Assembly (NCBI RefSeq): GCF_011049865.1 | Contig: NZ_DRGY01000119.1 | Span: 1 to 53,469, forward strand | Direction: 5' to 3' | DNA: 53,469 nt | Origin: Marinobacter antarcticus | Lineage (GTDB): Bacteria > Pseudomonadota > Gammaproteobacteria > Pseudomonadales > Oleiphilaceae | Shown here: piece after piece, positions 27,356-35,757 of the stretch | Layout of the letters: the number at the start of each line of letters is the position of its first letter | Numbering within the stretch: the stretch's first letter is position 1 | The notes under the pieces: generated by a model | What the model was told of the DNA's origin: nothing | Databases searched by the model: none | The model's input: the letters and a program-made list of their open reading frames with translations, nothing else | Made by a program: the position numbers and the translations under genes

Positions 27356-27897
27356 GCCAGACCTCCTGCGCCAACCTGGTCTTCGTAGCTTGCGTCTTTG
27401 CCAAGCACTCGCAGTGCAAAGGTCGCCATACCAAGACTGGCAACGGCCAAAAAGAACGTCGAAAAAGAAATCAGACCCTTGATGATAAATCGATAGGGCA
27501 GGCCGCCCGGATCACCGCTGCCCTCGCCCATCTGATAGGATTCGAGCATATAGTCCCACCCCATCCATGTGATAAGGCCGGCGATAGGAAGCGCAAAAAA
27601 GAGCGCGCCGATGAGATTCACCCAGGCTTTAAACGTCTCGCTGCGGCCGGCGTAGAAAACGTCCACGCGCACGTGACCATCCGTTCTCATGGCATAAGGA
27701 ATGCCCATGAGGAAAACCACGGCGTATAAGTGCCACTCCATTTCCTGCATCCCAATGGATACTTCGTTAAACGCATAGCGCGCAAGCACATCGTAAAAGA
27801 CGTTAAGCACCATCAGGGTGAAGGCCACGCTTGCGACCCAGCCACAGGCTTTTGAGAGGGCTCCCAGCCCATTGTCCACAGCAATCAACCAACGCAT
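27352..27897 (-). CDS. dctQ: TRAP transporter small permease, DctQ family
   Basis: 181 aa with four predicted TM helices. The second half of the first cytoplasmic loop and TM2 include VSIGMQEMEWHLYAVVFLMG, the DctQ signature (E-W-H segment), and DGHVRVDVFY follows. It pairs with DctM in the inner-membrane complex. Size is near the family's usual 160-200 aa. The binding-protein gene lies upstream with a 124-bp gap containing a hairpin. Confidence 0.93.
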   Translation of the reverse strand: MRWLIAVDNGLGALSKACGWVASVAFTLMVLNVFYDVLARYAFNEVSIGMQEMEWHLYAVVFLMGIPYAMRTDGHVRVDVFYAGRSETFKAWVNLIGALFFALPIAGLITWMGWDYMLESYQMGEGSGDPGGLPYRFIIKGLISFSTFFLAVASLGMATFALRVLGKDASYEDQVGAGGLA

Positions 27898-27970
27898 TGG
27901 AGTTCCTCTTGCCGAAGCTATACTTCGGACCGGTCAGGATTGGATATGAGTTTTTGAAAAGCATTCGGGG

Positions 27971-27995
27971 GCCGGGCTTCTTGCGAAGGCCCGGC
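27971..27995 (-). promoter_or_regulatory. Intercistronic hairpin between dctP and dctQ
   Basis: GCCGGGCTTC (27971-27980), loop TTGC, GAAGGCCCGGC (27985-27995) form a GC-rich stem with one bulge in the 124-bp gap. No T-tract of terminator quality follows directly on the minus strand. It probably stabilises the dctP end of the mRNA or causes partial termination. Confidence 0.55.
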
Positions 27996-28021
27996 ATTTA
28001 ACTAACGGGGGATGGGGAAAC

Positions 28022-29104
28022 CTATTCTTCCAGCTTGGCCATAGTGTCGAGGTAGGCGCGCTCGGAAATGTTGGTGTAGGCACGTACCTTCTTCAGGTAA
28101 TCCTGCTGCGACTTGATAATGCGCTGCCCTTGCTCGTTTCCTTTGGAATACTCCTTCAGAACCTTCTCGTTAGCCGCCACCATGGCTTTAAAGATGTCAT
28201 CCGGGAACGTTTTGATCTGTACATTCGGATATTTCTCGCGAATGGTAGCCCATGCGTCTGCGTTGGCATCCACAGACTGGGTCAGCATGTCGTAGGACGC
28301 AGTGCGCATGGATACCCGCAGGATTTCTTGCAGATCCGCCGGCAGTTTTTCCCACACGTCTTTATTCACGAGGAACTGCAACTCAGTGGCGGGCTCGTGC
28401 CAACCGGTGTAGTAATAGTCCGCGATCTGCTGGAAGCCAAGGCGAAGATCCAGAGCCGGGCCAACCCACTCAACGGCATCAATGGTATTGCGCTCAAGTG
28501 CGGTGTAAAGCTCGCCCGGGGCAATATTAGTCGGGTTAACGCCCACTTCCGCAAAGACCTCACCTGCAAACCCGGGGATTCGCATTTTCAGACCCTGAAG
28601 ATCGTCCAGCGTTTTGATTTCTTTGCGGAACCAGCCACCCATCTGATTTCCGGTGTTACCACCCGGGAACGACAGCATATTGTGGGGCTCGTAAACCTCC
28701 TGCATCAGCTTCATGCCATCGCCCTCATAGAACCAGGCCCACTGTTCCTGGGCGTTCATACCAAAGGGCATACTGGTGAAATACAGGGTATTGGGGACCT
28801 TGCCTTTCCAGTAGTAGGACGCGGAGTGGCCCATGTCGTACTGGCCGGCTTTCACCATATCAAACACACCGAAAGGTGCTTTATGACGATTCGCAGAATC
28901 AATGCGGATTTTCAGGCGGCCATTGGACATTTTTTCTGCCATTGCCGCCATATTTTTGGTGGTGTCTCCAAAAATCGGGAAGTTCGGACCCCAGGTCTCC
29001 GCCAGCTTGAGCGTGTAGACCTTCTCGGCCGCGTGAGAAAAAGACGCGAAGAGTGCGGTGGACAATACGGCGGCAATCGCTGCCGCCTTTATGACTTTCT
29101 TCAT
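28022..29104 (-). CDS. dctP: TRAP transporter solute-binding protein, DctP family
   Basis: 360 aa. Signal peptide of about 25 residues ending in SHAAE, then the DctP fold. NTIDAVEWVGPALDLRLGFQ is the signature seen in the TakP-type (2-oxo acid) and related carboxylate-binding subgroup, and RIPGFAGEVF carries the conserved carboxylate-binding Arg. It should bind a small organic acid in the periplasm and deliver it to DctQM. The exact ligand is not assignable; 2-oxo acids or aromatic/mannitol-type ligands are possible. AGGAA precedes the ATG. Confidence 0.92.
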   Translation of the reverse strand: MKKVIKAAAIAAVLSTALFASFSHAAEKVYTLKLAETWGPNFPIFGDTTKNMAAMAEKMSNGRLKIRIDSANRHKAPFGVFDMVKAGQYDMGHSASYYWKGKVPNTLYFTSMPFGMNAQEQWAWFYEGDGMKLMQEVYEPHNMLSFPGGNTGNQMGGWFRKEIKTLDDLQGLKMRIPGFAGEVFAEVGVNPTNIAPGELYTALERNTIDAVEWVGPALDLRLGFQQIADYYYTGWHEPATELQFLVNKDVWEKLPADLQEILRVSMRTASYDMLTQSVDANADAWATIREKYPNVQIKTFPDDIFKAMVAANEKVLKEYSKGNEQGQRIIKSQQDYLKKVRAYTNISERAYLDTMAKLEE

Positions 29105-29348
29105 GGTGTTATTCCTGTTGTGTTTGTTTTTAGGAATGACGCCCGTTTTGAGCGTGTCGAAAAGAGTGACAGGTCAACAGGTGATTTTTTATCCGCTTAA
29201 CTAACCAATTTGTGGGGCGATACTACGCAAGGATGTTGCGGTAAATACTTACGTACCCGAGCCGGAGTGTCATCGCAAGCCAATGAAGCAGACCTTTGGT
29301 AAGCTCGTTGAACTCCCGGGTGGGGAGTCAACCGGAGGCATGCACGTT

Positions 29349-29552
29349 ATGGAAACCGCTAACCTGATCTGGGGGCTGATTTTCAGCTCCATAGGCATGG
29401 GCTATTTTATATACGGGCGAAAGCAGTCGAACCTGGTTGCTCGTTACTGCGGTATCGCCCTCATACTCTATCCATACCTTGTCACCAATACCCTTGCCAT
29501 CGTCGGTATTGGCATTGCGCTGATGCTAGCCCCCCGGTTTATCGAATTCTGA
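29349..29552 (+). CDS. Small membrane protein, 67 aa
   Basis: Starts METANLIWGLIFSSIGMGYF with GGAGG ten bases upstream; a longer frame begins at 29283 but its first 22 residues are polar and less likely. It has two hydrophobic segments (about 5-22 and 36-62) separated by a basic YGRKQSN loop. The arrangement resembles widespread small two-TM inner-membrane proteins of unknown function. It precedes the YdeP gene by 70 bp in the same direction, so co-transcription is possible. Confidence 0.65.
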   Translation: METANLIWGLIFSSIGMGYFIYGRKQSNLVARYCGIALILYPYLVTNTLAIVGIGIALMLAPRFIEF

Positions 29553-29622
29553 GCCGGGAACGCGTTATAATCCGAACATCGCGACATTGGTCATAGCTCA
29601 GGCGTGAGCTGAGGAACTGCAC

Positions 29623-31920
29623 ATGAGCAATAAAGATGACATCGTTGAAGGCAAGGGTCCGGCGGGTGGCTGGGGGTCTCTGAAAGGCATCGCCAGTATT
29701 TCTATCGAATCGTCTGCATCGCCCTCCGCGGTGGACACGCTGCGCCGGATGAACAAGCCTGGCGGCCTTATGTGCCCCTCGTGTGCCTGGCCAAAGCCCA
29801 AGAACTACAGCGCGTTTGAGTTCTGCGAAAACGGCGCGAAAGCGGTGATGTGGGAATTAACGAGAGACCGCTGCACGCCCGCGTTCTGGGAGACGCACAC
29901 CGTGCAACAGCTGCGCACATGGACAGATCATGAGCTGGAGAAGACCGGCAGGCTCACCCACCCTCTGCGCTATAACCCGCAAAGCGATCGCTATGAAGAA
30001 GTCGATTGGGAATCGGCGTTCAAAGACATTGCGGCGAACCTCAACGCTCTCGACCCGGAAAGCGCGGTTTTTTATGCCTCCGGTCACGCGGGGCTTGAAG
30101 CCTCCTATCTCTACGCATTGATGGCCAGGCTGCACGGCAACAATAACCTGCCGCAGAGCTCGAATATGTGCCACGAAACCACCTCTGTGGGCCTGAGCAA
30201 AGTGATTGGTTCTCCGGTTGGCACCATTATCTGGGAAGACCTGGAACAGGCGGATGCGTTTTTCTTCTTTGGCCAAAACCCCGGCACCAACAGCCCGCGT
30301 TTTCTTCACCCGCTAAGAGACGCCAAGAAGCGCGGCGGTAAAATCGTCACCTTTAACCCGATTATCGAACAGGGGTTGGTGGCTTTTGTAGATCCTCAAA
30401 ACCCGATTGATATGACCACGGGGCGGCAGACCAAGATTTCCGATCAGTATCACCAACTGAGCTCCGGCGGCGATGTGGCGGCCATTATGGGCATCTGCAA
30501 GCATGTGATTGAGGCGGACAAAGCCGCCCAGCGCAATGGCAGCAAACGCATCATTGATGTGGCCTTCATTGATGAGCACACCCAGGGGTTCGACAGTTTC
30601 TTAAGCTCGGTTGAGGCCGCCCAGTGGAACCATATCGAAGCCGGTAGCGGTCTGACCCGACAAGCGCTGCTCGACGCCGCCGACGTATACATGAAGGCGG
30701 AGCGCGTGATCGGTGTCTACGGTATGGGGCTAACCCAGCATACCCACGGCTCGGTTAATGTGGGCATGCTCGTCAACTTGTTGATGCTCCGAGGCAATAT
30801 TGGCCGGCTTGGCGCGGGCGTTTGCCCGGTTCGCGGGCACTCCAACGTTCAGGGGCAACGCACCGTGGGCATCGCGGAAAAGGCCAGCCTCATTCCCATG
30901 GACAAACTGCGGCAACTTTTTGATTTTAATCCGCCGTTAAAGGATGGCGTAAATATTGTCGAAATGGTTGAGGGTTTGATCGCAGGCTCAGTCAAGGCGA
31001 GCATCTGTCTTGGCGGCAACCTGTTGCGTGCTGTGCCAGACCAGCGCCGCATGGAAGAAAGCTGGGCGCAACAGAACCTGACGGTAATGGTGTCTACCAA
31101 GCTTAATCGCAGTCATGTTTTCCCCGGCAAGTCGGCCTATATACTGCCCTGCCTTGGCCGTGCCGAAGTGGACGAACAGGCCAGCGGGCCGCAAGCGGTT
31201 TCCACCGAAGACAGCTTTTCGATGATCAGCGGGTCCACCGGCCATCGGTCGCCCGCATCAGAACACCTGAAAAGCGAGCTCGCCATCGTAACCGGTATCG
31301 CCAGGGCGCTGCTGCCAGACAATCCGAATGTGAAATGGGAAGAGTGGACCGCAGACTACTCACTGGTGCGGGATCTTATCGAACAAACCTATCCCGACGA
31401 TTTCGGAGAGTTTAACAAACGGATGTTCGAGCCAGGCGGCTTCTATCGGGGCATCGCGGCCCACGAGCGCATATGGAAAACACCGGAAAAAAAGGCACTG
31501 TTCACCACACCAGAGCGGCTGACGTCGCTGGGATTCGACACAAAACCCGGCCGTTACAGCCTGCTCACCATGCGCTCAAACGATCAGTTCAACACCACCA
31601 TCTATGGCTACTCCGATCGTTTTCATGGCATTGAAGGAACGCGGGATGTGCTGTTGATGAACCCTGATGATATTGAACGTGCGGGATTGTCCGTGGGCGA
31701 TCGTGTGCAGATGATTACGGATCTGGACGACGGGGTGGATCGCCGCCTTGGGGGCTTGGTGCTCACGCCTTACCGGATTCCGGTAGGAACGGTGGCGTCT
31801 TACTATCCGGAGTGCAATGTGTTGGTGCCGGTGAGCCACCACGATCAGCTATCAAAAACACCTGGATCCAAGTCTGTTCCGGTTCGCATTGAGCGGGAAC
31901 CGGACGAACCGGCCATTTGA
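29623..31920 (+). CDS. FdhF/YdeP-family molybdopterin oxidoreductase
   Basis: 765 aa, the family's normal size. The N-terminal CPSCAWPKPKNYSAFEFCE carries Cys51, Cys54 and Cys68; the family differs from true FDH in this region, and a fourth Cys is not clear here. SSNMCHETTSVGLSK holds the likely molybdenum-ligand Cys. The central and C-terminal parts follow the molybdopterin dinucleotide fold (ERVIGVYGMGLTQH, GNIGRLGAGVCPVRGHSNVQ). The reaction is unproven; YdeP is linked to acid resistance in Escherichia coli. No fdhD is nearby. Confidence 0.9.
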   Translation: MSNKDDIVEGKGPAGGWGSLKGIASISIESSASPSAVDTLRRMNKPGGLMCPSCAWPKPKNYSAFEFCENGAKAVMWELTRDRCTPAFWETHTVQQLRTWTDHELEKTGRLTHPLRYNPQSDRYEEVDWESAFKDIAANLNALDPESAVFYASGHAGLEASYLYALMARLHGNNNLPQSSNMCHETTSVGLSKVIGSPVGTIIWEDLEQADAFFFFGQNPGTNSPRFLHPLRDAKKRGGKIVTFNPIIEQGLVAFVDPQNPIDMTTGRQTKISDQYHQLSSGGDVAAIMGICKHVIEADKAAQRNGSKRIIDVAFIDEHTQGFDSFLSSVEAAQWNHIEAGSGLTRQALLDAADVYMKAERVIGVYGMGLTQHTHGSVNVGMLVNLLMLRGNIGRLGAGVCPVRGHSNVQGQRTVGIAEKASLIPMDKLRQLFDFNPPLKDGVNIVEMVEGLIAGSVKASICLGGNLLRAVPDQRRMEESWAQQNLTVMVSTKLNRSHVFPGKSAYILPCLGRAEVDEQASGPQAVSTEDSFSMISGSTGHRSPASEHLKSELAIVTGIARALLPDNPNVKWEEWTADYSLVRDLIEQTYPDDFGEFNKRMFEPGGFYRGIAAHERIWKTPEKKALFTTPERLTSLGFDTKPGRYSLLTMRSNDQFNTTIYGYSDRFHGIEGTRDVLLMNPDDIERAGLSVGDRVQMITDLDDGVDRRLGGLVLTPYRIPVGTVASYYPECNVLVPVSHHDQLSKTPGSKSVPVRIEREPDEPAI

Positions 31921-31998
31921 CATAGAGTCGGTATAGGAGAAGTATCGGGCGAACATTTTAGGAGCGGCGCACTGCCGCAATTTTGGAGATCTTGGCCC

Positions 31999-32964
31999 AT
32001 GCGTGTTTTTGCTAACCCGGTAGGCTCAGGTTCGCTTTGGTTTGACAACCTGACGACAGCCGAAGGAACCCCCGTCGCTTACGACCCGCAGGCGCGGGAG
32101 TTTGTGCCCATGCCGCCTTTTTGCGCCAACCGTGACATCATCGGTTGTAACTGGATTGCTCCCGAGCAAGGCGCATTTTGTCGGTCCTGTGCCATGACTG
32201 AACTCGCGCCAGACCCATCCATTCCCAACGCTATCCCCAACTGGGCGCAAACAGAAGCCGCCAAACGCTGGGTACTGGACAATCTGGGCCGCTGGCATTG
32301 GTTCCGGCCGGAGGACCCAGGCGCGCCGCCGGTTTTCCACATGCTTGCCGAGGGGGCAACGCCTGTGCCCATGGGGCATGTTCAGGGCAAGGTAACCATC
32401 AGCGTGGCCGAGGTAGATCCGGTTTTACGCGTCACTCGCCGGGAAGCGCTAGCAGAACCTTATCGCACCATGATCGGCCACATGCGGCACGAGATCGCCC
32501 ACATGCTCTGGTGGCGCCTCAGCCTGCGGGAAGATTTTCTGGAGGCCTTCCGAGCCATGTTCGGCGACGAACGGGCAGACTATCCCGCTGCGCTCCAAAA
32601 ATATTATCAAGAGGGCCCACCACCTGGCTGGACCCTGAGCTTTCTGACCAGCTACGCCTCTGCGCACCCCCATGAGGATTGGGCCGAAACCACCGCGCAC
32701 TTGCTGCACCTGACCGATATCACCGACAGTTTTGTTGCGGCAGGCCTGTCCGCACCGGAGTTGCCGCACCAAAACTGGGACCCCTACAGGGAAACCGATA
32801 CCGAGCACCTGATCCGTGTTGCCGTCTCCCTCGTTCCCGGCATCAACCACATCAACCGCTCAATGGGACTCGAAGATCTCTATCCCTTCGTGTTATCGGA
32901 TGTCGCTCGCCGCAAACTTGCCTTCGTGAACGACTGGCTGCGGCGCGGAGCTCAGGGACTTTAG
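31999..32964 (+). CDS. Putative zinc-binding metallopeptidase (DUF2248-type)
   Basis: 321 aa. HEIAH at 164-168 is the HEXXH zinc motif, with a second conserved block PHEDWAETTAHLLH that provides a third ligand. Four Cys (42, 50, 61, 64) in FCANRDIIGCNW and CRSCAMT look like part of the usual zinc-ribbon. Relatives normally start with an extra CXXC knuckle; here the N-terminal 40 residues (FANPVGSGSLWFDN) contain no Cys, so half of the ribbon is missing. The substrate is unknown. GGAG lies ten bases upstream of the ATG. Convergent with the DsbA gene. Confidence 0.82.
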   Translation: MRVFANPVGSGSLWFDNLTTAEGTPVAYDPQAREFVPMPPFCANRDIIGCNWIAPEQGAFCRSCAMTELAPDPSIPNAIPNWAQTEAAKRWVLDNLGRWHWFRPEDPGAPPVFHMLAEGATPVPMGHVQGKVTISVAEVDPVLRVTRREALAEPYRTMIGHMRHEIAHMLWWRLSLREDFLEAFRAMFGDERADYPAALQKYYQEGPPPGWTLSFLTSYASAHPHEDWAETTAHLLHLTDITDSFVAAGLSAPELPHQNWDPYRETDTEHLIRVAVSLVPGINHINRSMGLEDLYPFVLSDVARRKLAFVNDWLRRGAQGL

Positions 32965-33003
32965 TGCATTGGGCTAACCGGCTGAGCCCTCCATGGTTCA
33001 GGT

Positions 33004-33651
33004 TCAGTCGGTTTTTGCGCCAATTTCCTGAAACGTCTGCACCAGGGCATCCGGCTCTTGTGCGCCGGAAACAAGGTACTTGTTGTTGATAATAAACGCC
33101 GGAACCGCCGTCACCCCGGCCTGTTGGTATCTGGCTTCATCTTCGCGCACGGCATGAGCGTACTGATCGGAATCCAGAACATCTCTGGCTTTTTCCGGAT
33201 CCAGCCCCATAGCTTCGACGCATTGCACAAGAACGTCGCGGTTGGAAACGTCGTCTGCCCTGCCGAAATAGGCCTCGAACAGCGCCTGTTTCATACCGGT
33301 CTGCACACCCTGCTCACCGGCCCATTTAACAAGCCGATGGGCATCAAACGTATTGCAGGTTAATCGCTCCTGCAGTTTCTCGAAGTTGATACCGAGATCC
33401 TTCGCAATCGTCATCATCTGACCCTGAGAAGCCTTCATCTCCTCCTCACTCCGCCCATACTTCCGGGCCAGGGCAGGCAGAATCGGCTCTCCTTCCCCGC
33501 TGTGATCCGGGTTCAATTCAAACGCGTGCCACTCAACGGTGAACTCATAATCTGGTACCAACTGCGCCATGGCTCGCTCGAGGCGGGCATAGCCAATGGC
33601 ACACCATGGGCAGGCAATGTCGGAAACGATATCGATCTGTATTTTGTGCAT
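33004..33651 (-). CDS. DsbA-family oxidoreductase, FrnE-like
   Basis: 215 aa from MHKIQIDIVSDIACPWC; AGGA lies six bases before this ATG, five codons inside the longest frame. The thioredoxin-fold active site is C14-P-W-C17, with an alpha-helical insertion and a cis-Pro at TAVPAF. There is no signal peptide, so the protein is cytoplasmic. FrnE-type proteins act as disulfide isomerases or in polyketide biosynthesis; their role in most bacteria is oxidative-stress related. Located 28 bp downstream of the DUF4112 gene. Confidence 0.86.
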   Translation of the reverse strand: MHKIQIDIVSDIACPWCAIGYARLERAMAQLVPDYEFTVEWHAFELNPDHSGEGEPILPALARKYGRSEEEMKASQGQMMTIAKDLGINFEKLQERLTCNTFDAHRLVKWAGEQGVQTGMKQALFEAYFGRADDVSNRDVLVQCVEAMGLDPEKARDVLDSDQYAHAVREDEARYQQAGVTAVPAFIINNKYLVSGAQEPDALVQTFQEIGAKTD

Positions 33652-33679
33652 GATGGGTCCTGTCAATTTTTTGAATGGC

Positions 33680-34135
33680 CTAAAGAAGCAATATTAAACC
33701 AGCCGTTATGACGGCGAGCAAAACCGATAAGCCGATCAGGGTCTTCCAGGGAAAGGGTGGCGGAGGCGGTTCTACAGCGAGCTGTTTTTCCAGATAATTT
33801 CTCAACAATCGAGTATTGCGGGTATTCGCCTTGTAAATGGCATCGAAGGCATCCCCCACTACCGGCAACAGGCCACCGACAAAATCGATGCCCATATTGC
33901 GCAGCATAAGCAGCTTCACATCCTTGCTGGCGCCAGCCCGCTGAGCCTCGACCAACACATAACCGGACAGCAACAGGCCTGCCATGTCTCCAACCACCGG
34001 CACCAGGCCGATAACGGCTTCAGCCCCGATCTGGAATTTAGTAAACGGAATACCGATGCTGCTGTCGGTAAAGCGACTGAACTTATCCAGACGTTTGAGT
34101 ACCGCCTGTTGTTGGGCTTTGGTGGTAATTTTCAC
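33680..34135 (-). CDS. DUF4112 domain membrane protein
   Basis: 151 aa. DSSIGIPFTKFQIGAEAVIG and GLVPVVGDMAGLLLSGYVLV, followed by GGLLPVVGDAFDAIYKANTR, are the conserved segments of DUF4112. A C-terminal TM helix (about 129-150) follows a Pro-rich linker. Function is unknown; the repeated PVVGD loops suggest a small membrane domain. It lies downstream of the ABC transporter operon (95-bp gap) and upstream of the FrnE-like gene. Confidence 0.83.
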   Translation of the reverse strand: MKITTKAQQQAVLKRLDKFSRFTDSSIGIPFTKFQIGAEAVIGLVPVVGDMAGLLLSGYVLVEAQRAGASKDVKLLMLRNMGIDFVGGLLPVVGDAFDAIYKANTRNTRLLRNYLEKQLAVEPPPPPFPWKTLIGLSVLLAVITAGLILLL

Positions 34136-34230
34136 TTAACCTCCTTTACCAGCTCAGCGCATTCTACATGAAGCCTTTAGTTGGAGGTTATCAAGAAATA
34201 GATTTGTCAGGATTTTCGAGTGATTCACCC

Positions 34231-34980
34231 TCAAATGGCAAGATAGGTCTGGCGAAGCTGCTCGTCCTCCAGAACCTCACTCGCCAGGCCGTCAAACACG
34301 ACCTGACCGGACTCCAGAATGACCGCCCGGTCCGCCAGCTTCAGCGCCGCAATCGCGTTTTGCTCGACGATTACGGTGGTCATCCCCAGCGCCTTGATTT
34401 CTTTCAGCGTGCGCTCGATTTCCTGCACAATGATTGGCGCCAGCCCTTCGTAGGGCTCGTCCAGCAGCAAAAGCTTGATATTCCGCGCCAGTGCCCGGCC
34501 GATCGCCAGCATTTGCTGTTCGCCGCCCGACAAGGTGGTGCCCTCCTGGTTACGCCGTTCTCCCAAGCGTGGAAACAGCTCGAAGATACGATCAATAGAC
34601 CAGCCAGGAGACGGCGCCAACTGAGCCAACTTCAGGTTTTCCAAAACGCTCAGGCCTGAAATAATACGCCGATCTTCGGGAACCAGAGACAGCCCACTCT
34701 GGGCCGCCTGATACGCCTTCATGGTGTGCAGAGGTTGATGATCCAGCCAGATTTCACCATGGGTAACCGCCGGCGAATCTACCCGGGCGATGGCGCGCAG
34801 GGTCGAGGTTTTCCCGGCCCCGTTACGTCCAAGCAACGCGAGAATTTCCCCCTCATGGATATTCATCGTCACGCCCTGAACGATGTAACTTTCCCCGTAA
34901 TAGGCATGCAGATCCCAAACCGAAAAAAAGGCGGGCTCGGACGATGCATGCGTGGCATTCATGTTGGGTTTTTCTTTCAT
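34231..34980 (-). CDS. livF: Branched-chain amino acid/amide ABC transporter ATPase, LivF-type
   Basis: 249 aa from MKEKPNMNATHASSEPAF; the start was chosen because the longer frame to 35073 overlaps livG heavily. Walker A is GRNGAGKTST, the signature is LSGGEQQ and Walker B is LLLLDEPYEG, with H-loop replaced by Gln/Asn in VIVEQNA, which is typical of LivF. It energises the LivHM permease together with LivG. Last gene of the five-gene transporter set. Confidence 0.92.
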   Translation of the reverse strand: MKEKPNMNATHASSEPAFFSVWDLHAYYGESYIVQGVTMNIHEGEILALLGRNGAGKTSTLRAIARVDSPAVTHGEIWLDHQPLHTMKAYQAAQSGLSLVPEDRRIISGLSVLENLKLAQLAPSPGWSIDRIFELFPRLGERRNQEGTTLSGGEQQMLAIGRALARNIKLLLLDEPYEGLAPIIVQEIERTLKEIKALGMTTVIVEQNAIAALKLADRAVILESGQVVFDGLASEVLEDEQLRQTYLAI

Positions 34981-34993
34981 TATGCCCGTAGCC

Positions 34994-35755
34994 TCATTGT
35001 GTCTCTGCGGTGCCCAGATAGGCTTCCTGAACTTTGGGGTGGCCCTTGATGTTAGAGGGATGGTCCTCAACAATCACGTGCCCCTGTGACAGCACGCTGA
35101 TTCGGTCAGCCAGGCTGAACACAACGTGCATATCATGCTCAATCACTACGAACGTAATGTTGTGGGCCTCATTGATGGATTTCAGCAAATCAATGGTGTT
35201 GTTGGTGTCAGCCCGAGCCATACCCGCCGTGGGCTCGTCCAGCAACAGCAATTTGGGCTGCTGAACCAGGCACATAGCCATCTCCAGCCTTCGCTTGTTG
35301 CCCCGGGACATGGCAGACGCCAACTGGTGACGTTCATCAACCAACCCCACATCCTGCAGTATTTTCTCGGCTTGCTCACGTATGGCGGTTTCCTTCGCCA
35401 GTGACCTGAAGGGCGCGAGGTGAAAGGCACCGTCGCGATGAGCGAAGGCCGGAATCATCACATTTTCCAGAATGCTTAAGTCGGCAAACACCTCCGGTGT
35501 CTGAAAAACGCGGCTAATGCCAGCCTGATTGATCTGAAAAGGCTTCAGACCAATCAGGCTGCTATTGTCAAATTTGACCGTGCCACTGTCTGGCAGAAGC
35601 TTGCCAATAAAGCAGTTCAGCAACGTGGACTTGCCCGCGCCGTTGGGTCCGATAATGGCATGAACGGTGTTTTGCTGAATCGACAGATTGACATCATCCA
35701 GCGCCAGAAGACCGCCAAACCGCTTGTTAACGCCTTTTACTTCGAGTATCCCCAC
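34994..35755 (-). CDS. livG: Branched-chain amino acid/amide ABC transporter ATPase, LivG-type
   Basis: 253 aa beginning with GTG (GTG GGG ATA). GAGGGAG lies nine bases upstream, inside the end of livM. Walker A is GPNGAGKST, signature MSRGNKRRLEMAMCL in place of LSGGQ (an SRGNKR variant typical of this group), Walker B LLLLDEPTAG, switch His in VIEHDMHVVF. It pairs with LivF. The gap to livM is only two bases. Confidence 0.92.
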   Translation of the reverse strand: MGILEVKGVNKRFGGLLALDDVNLSIQQNTVHAIIGPNGAGKSTLLNCFIGKLLPDSGTVKFDNSSLIGLKPFQINQAGISRVFQTPEVFADLSILENVMIPAFAHRDGAFHLAPFRSLAKETAIREQAEKILQDVGLVDERHQLASAMSRGNKRRLEMAMCLVQQPKLLLLDEPTAGMARADTNNTIDLLKSINEAHNITFVVIEHDMHVVFSLADRISVLSQGHVIVEDHPSNIKGHPKVQEAYLGTAETQ

Positions 35756-35757
35756 GG

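Noticed and set aside
28130..29200. 356-aa open frame antisense to dctP
   Set aside because: No start context or family, and it is fully covered by the well-supported DctP gene.
29566..29571. TATAAT upstream of the YdeP gene
   Set aside because: A perfect -10 hexamer, but no acceptable -35 at 16-18 bp and no extended -10, so not listed as a promoter.
32965..33003. GGGCT/AGCCC inverted repeat between the metallopeptidase and DsbA genes
   Set aside because: Only five base pairs and no T-run; not sufficient for a terminator call.
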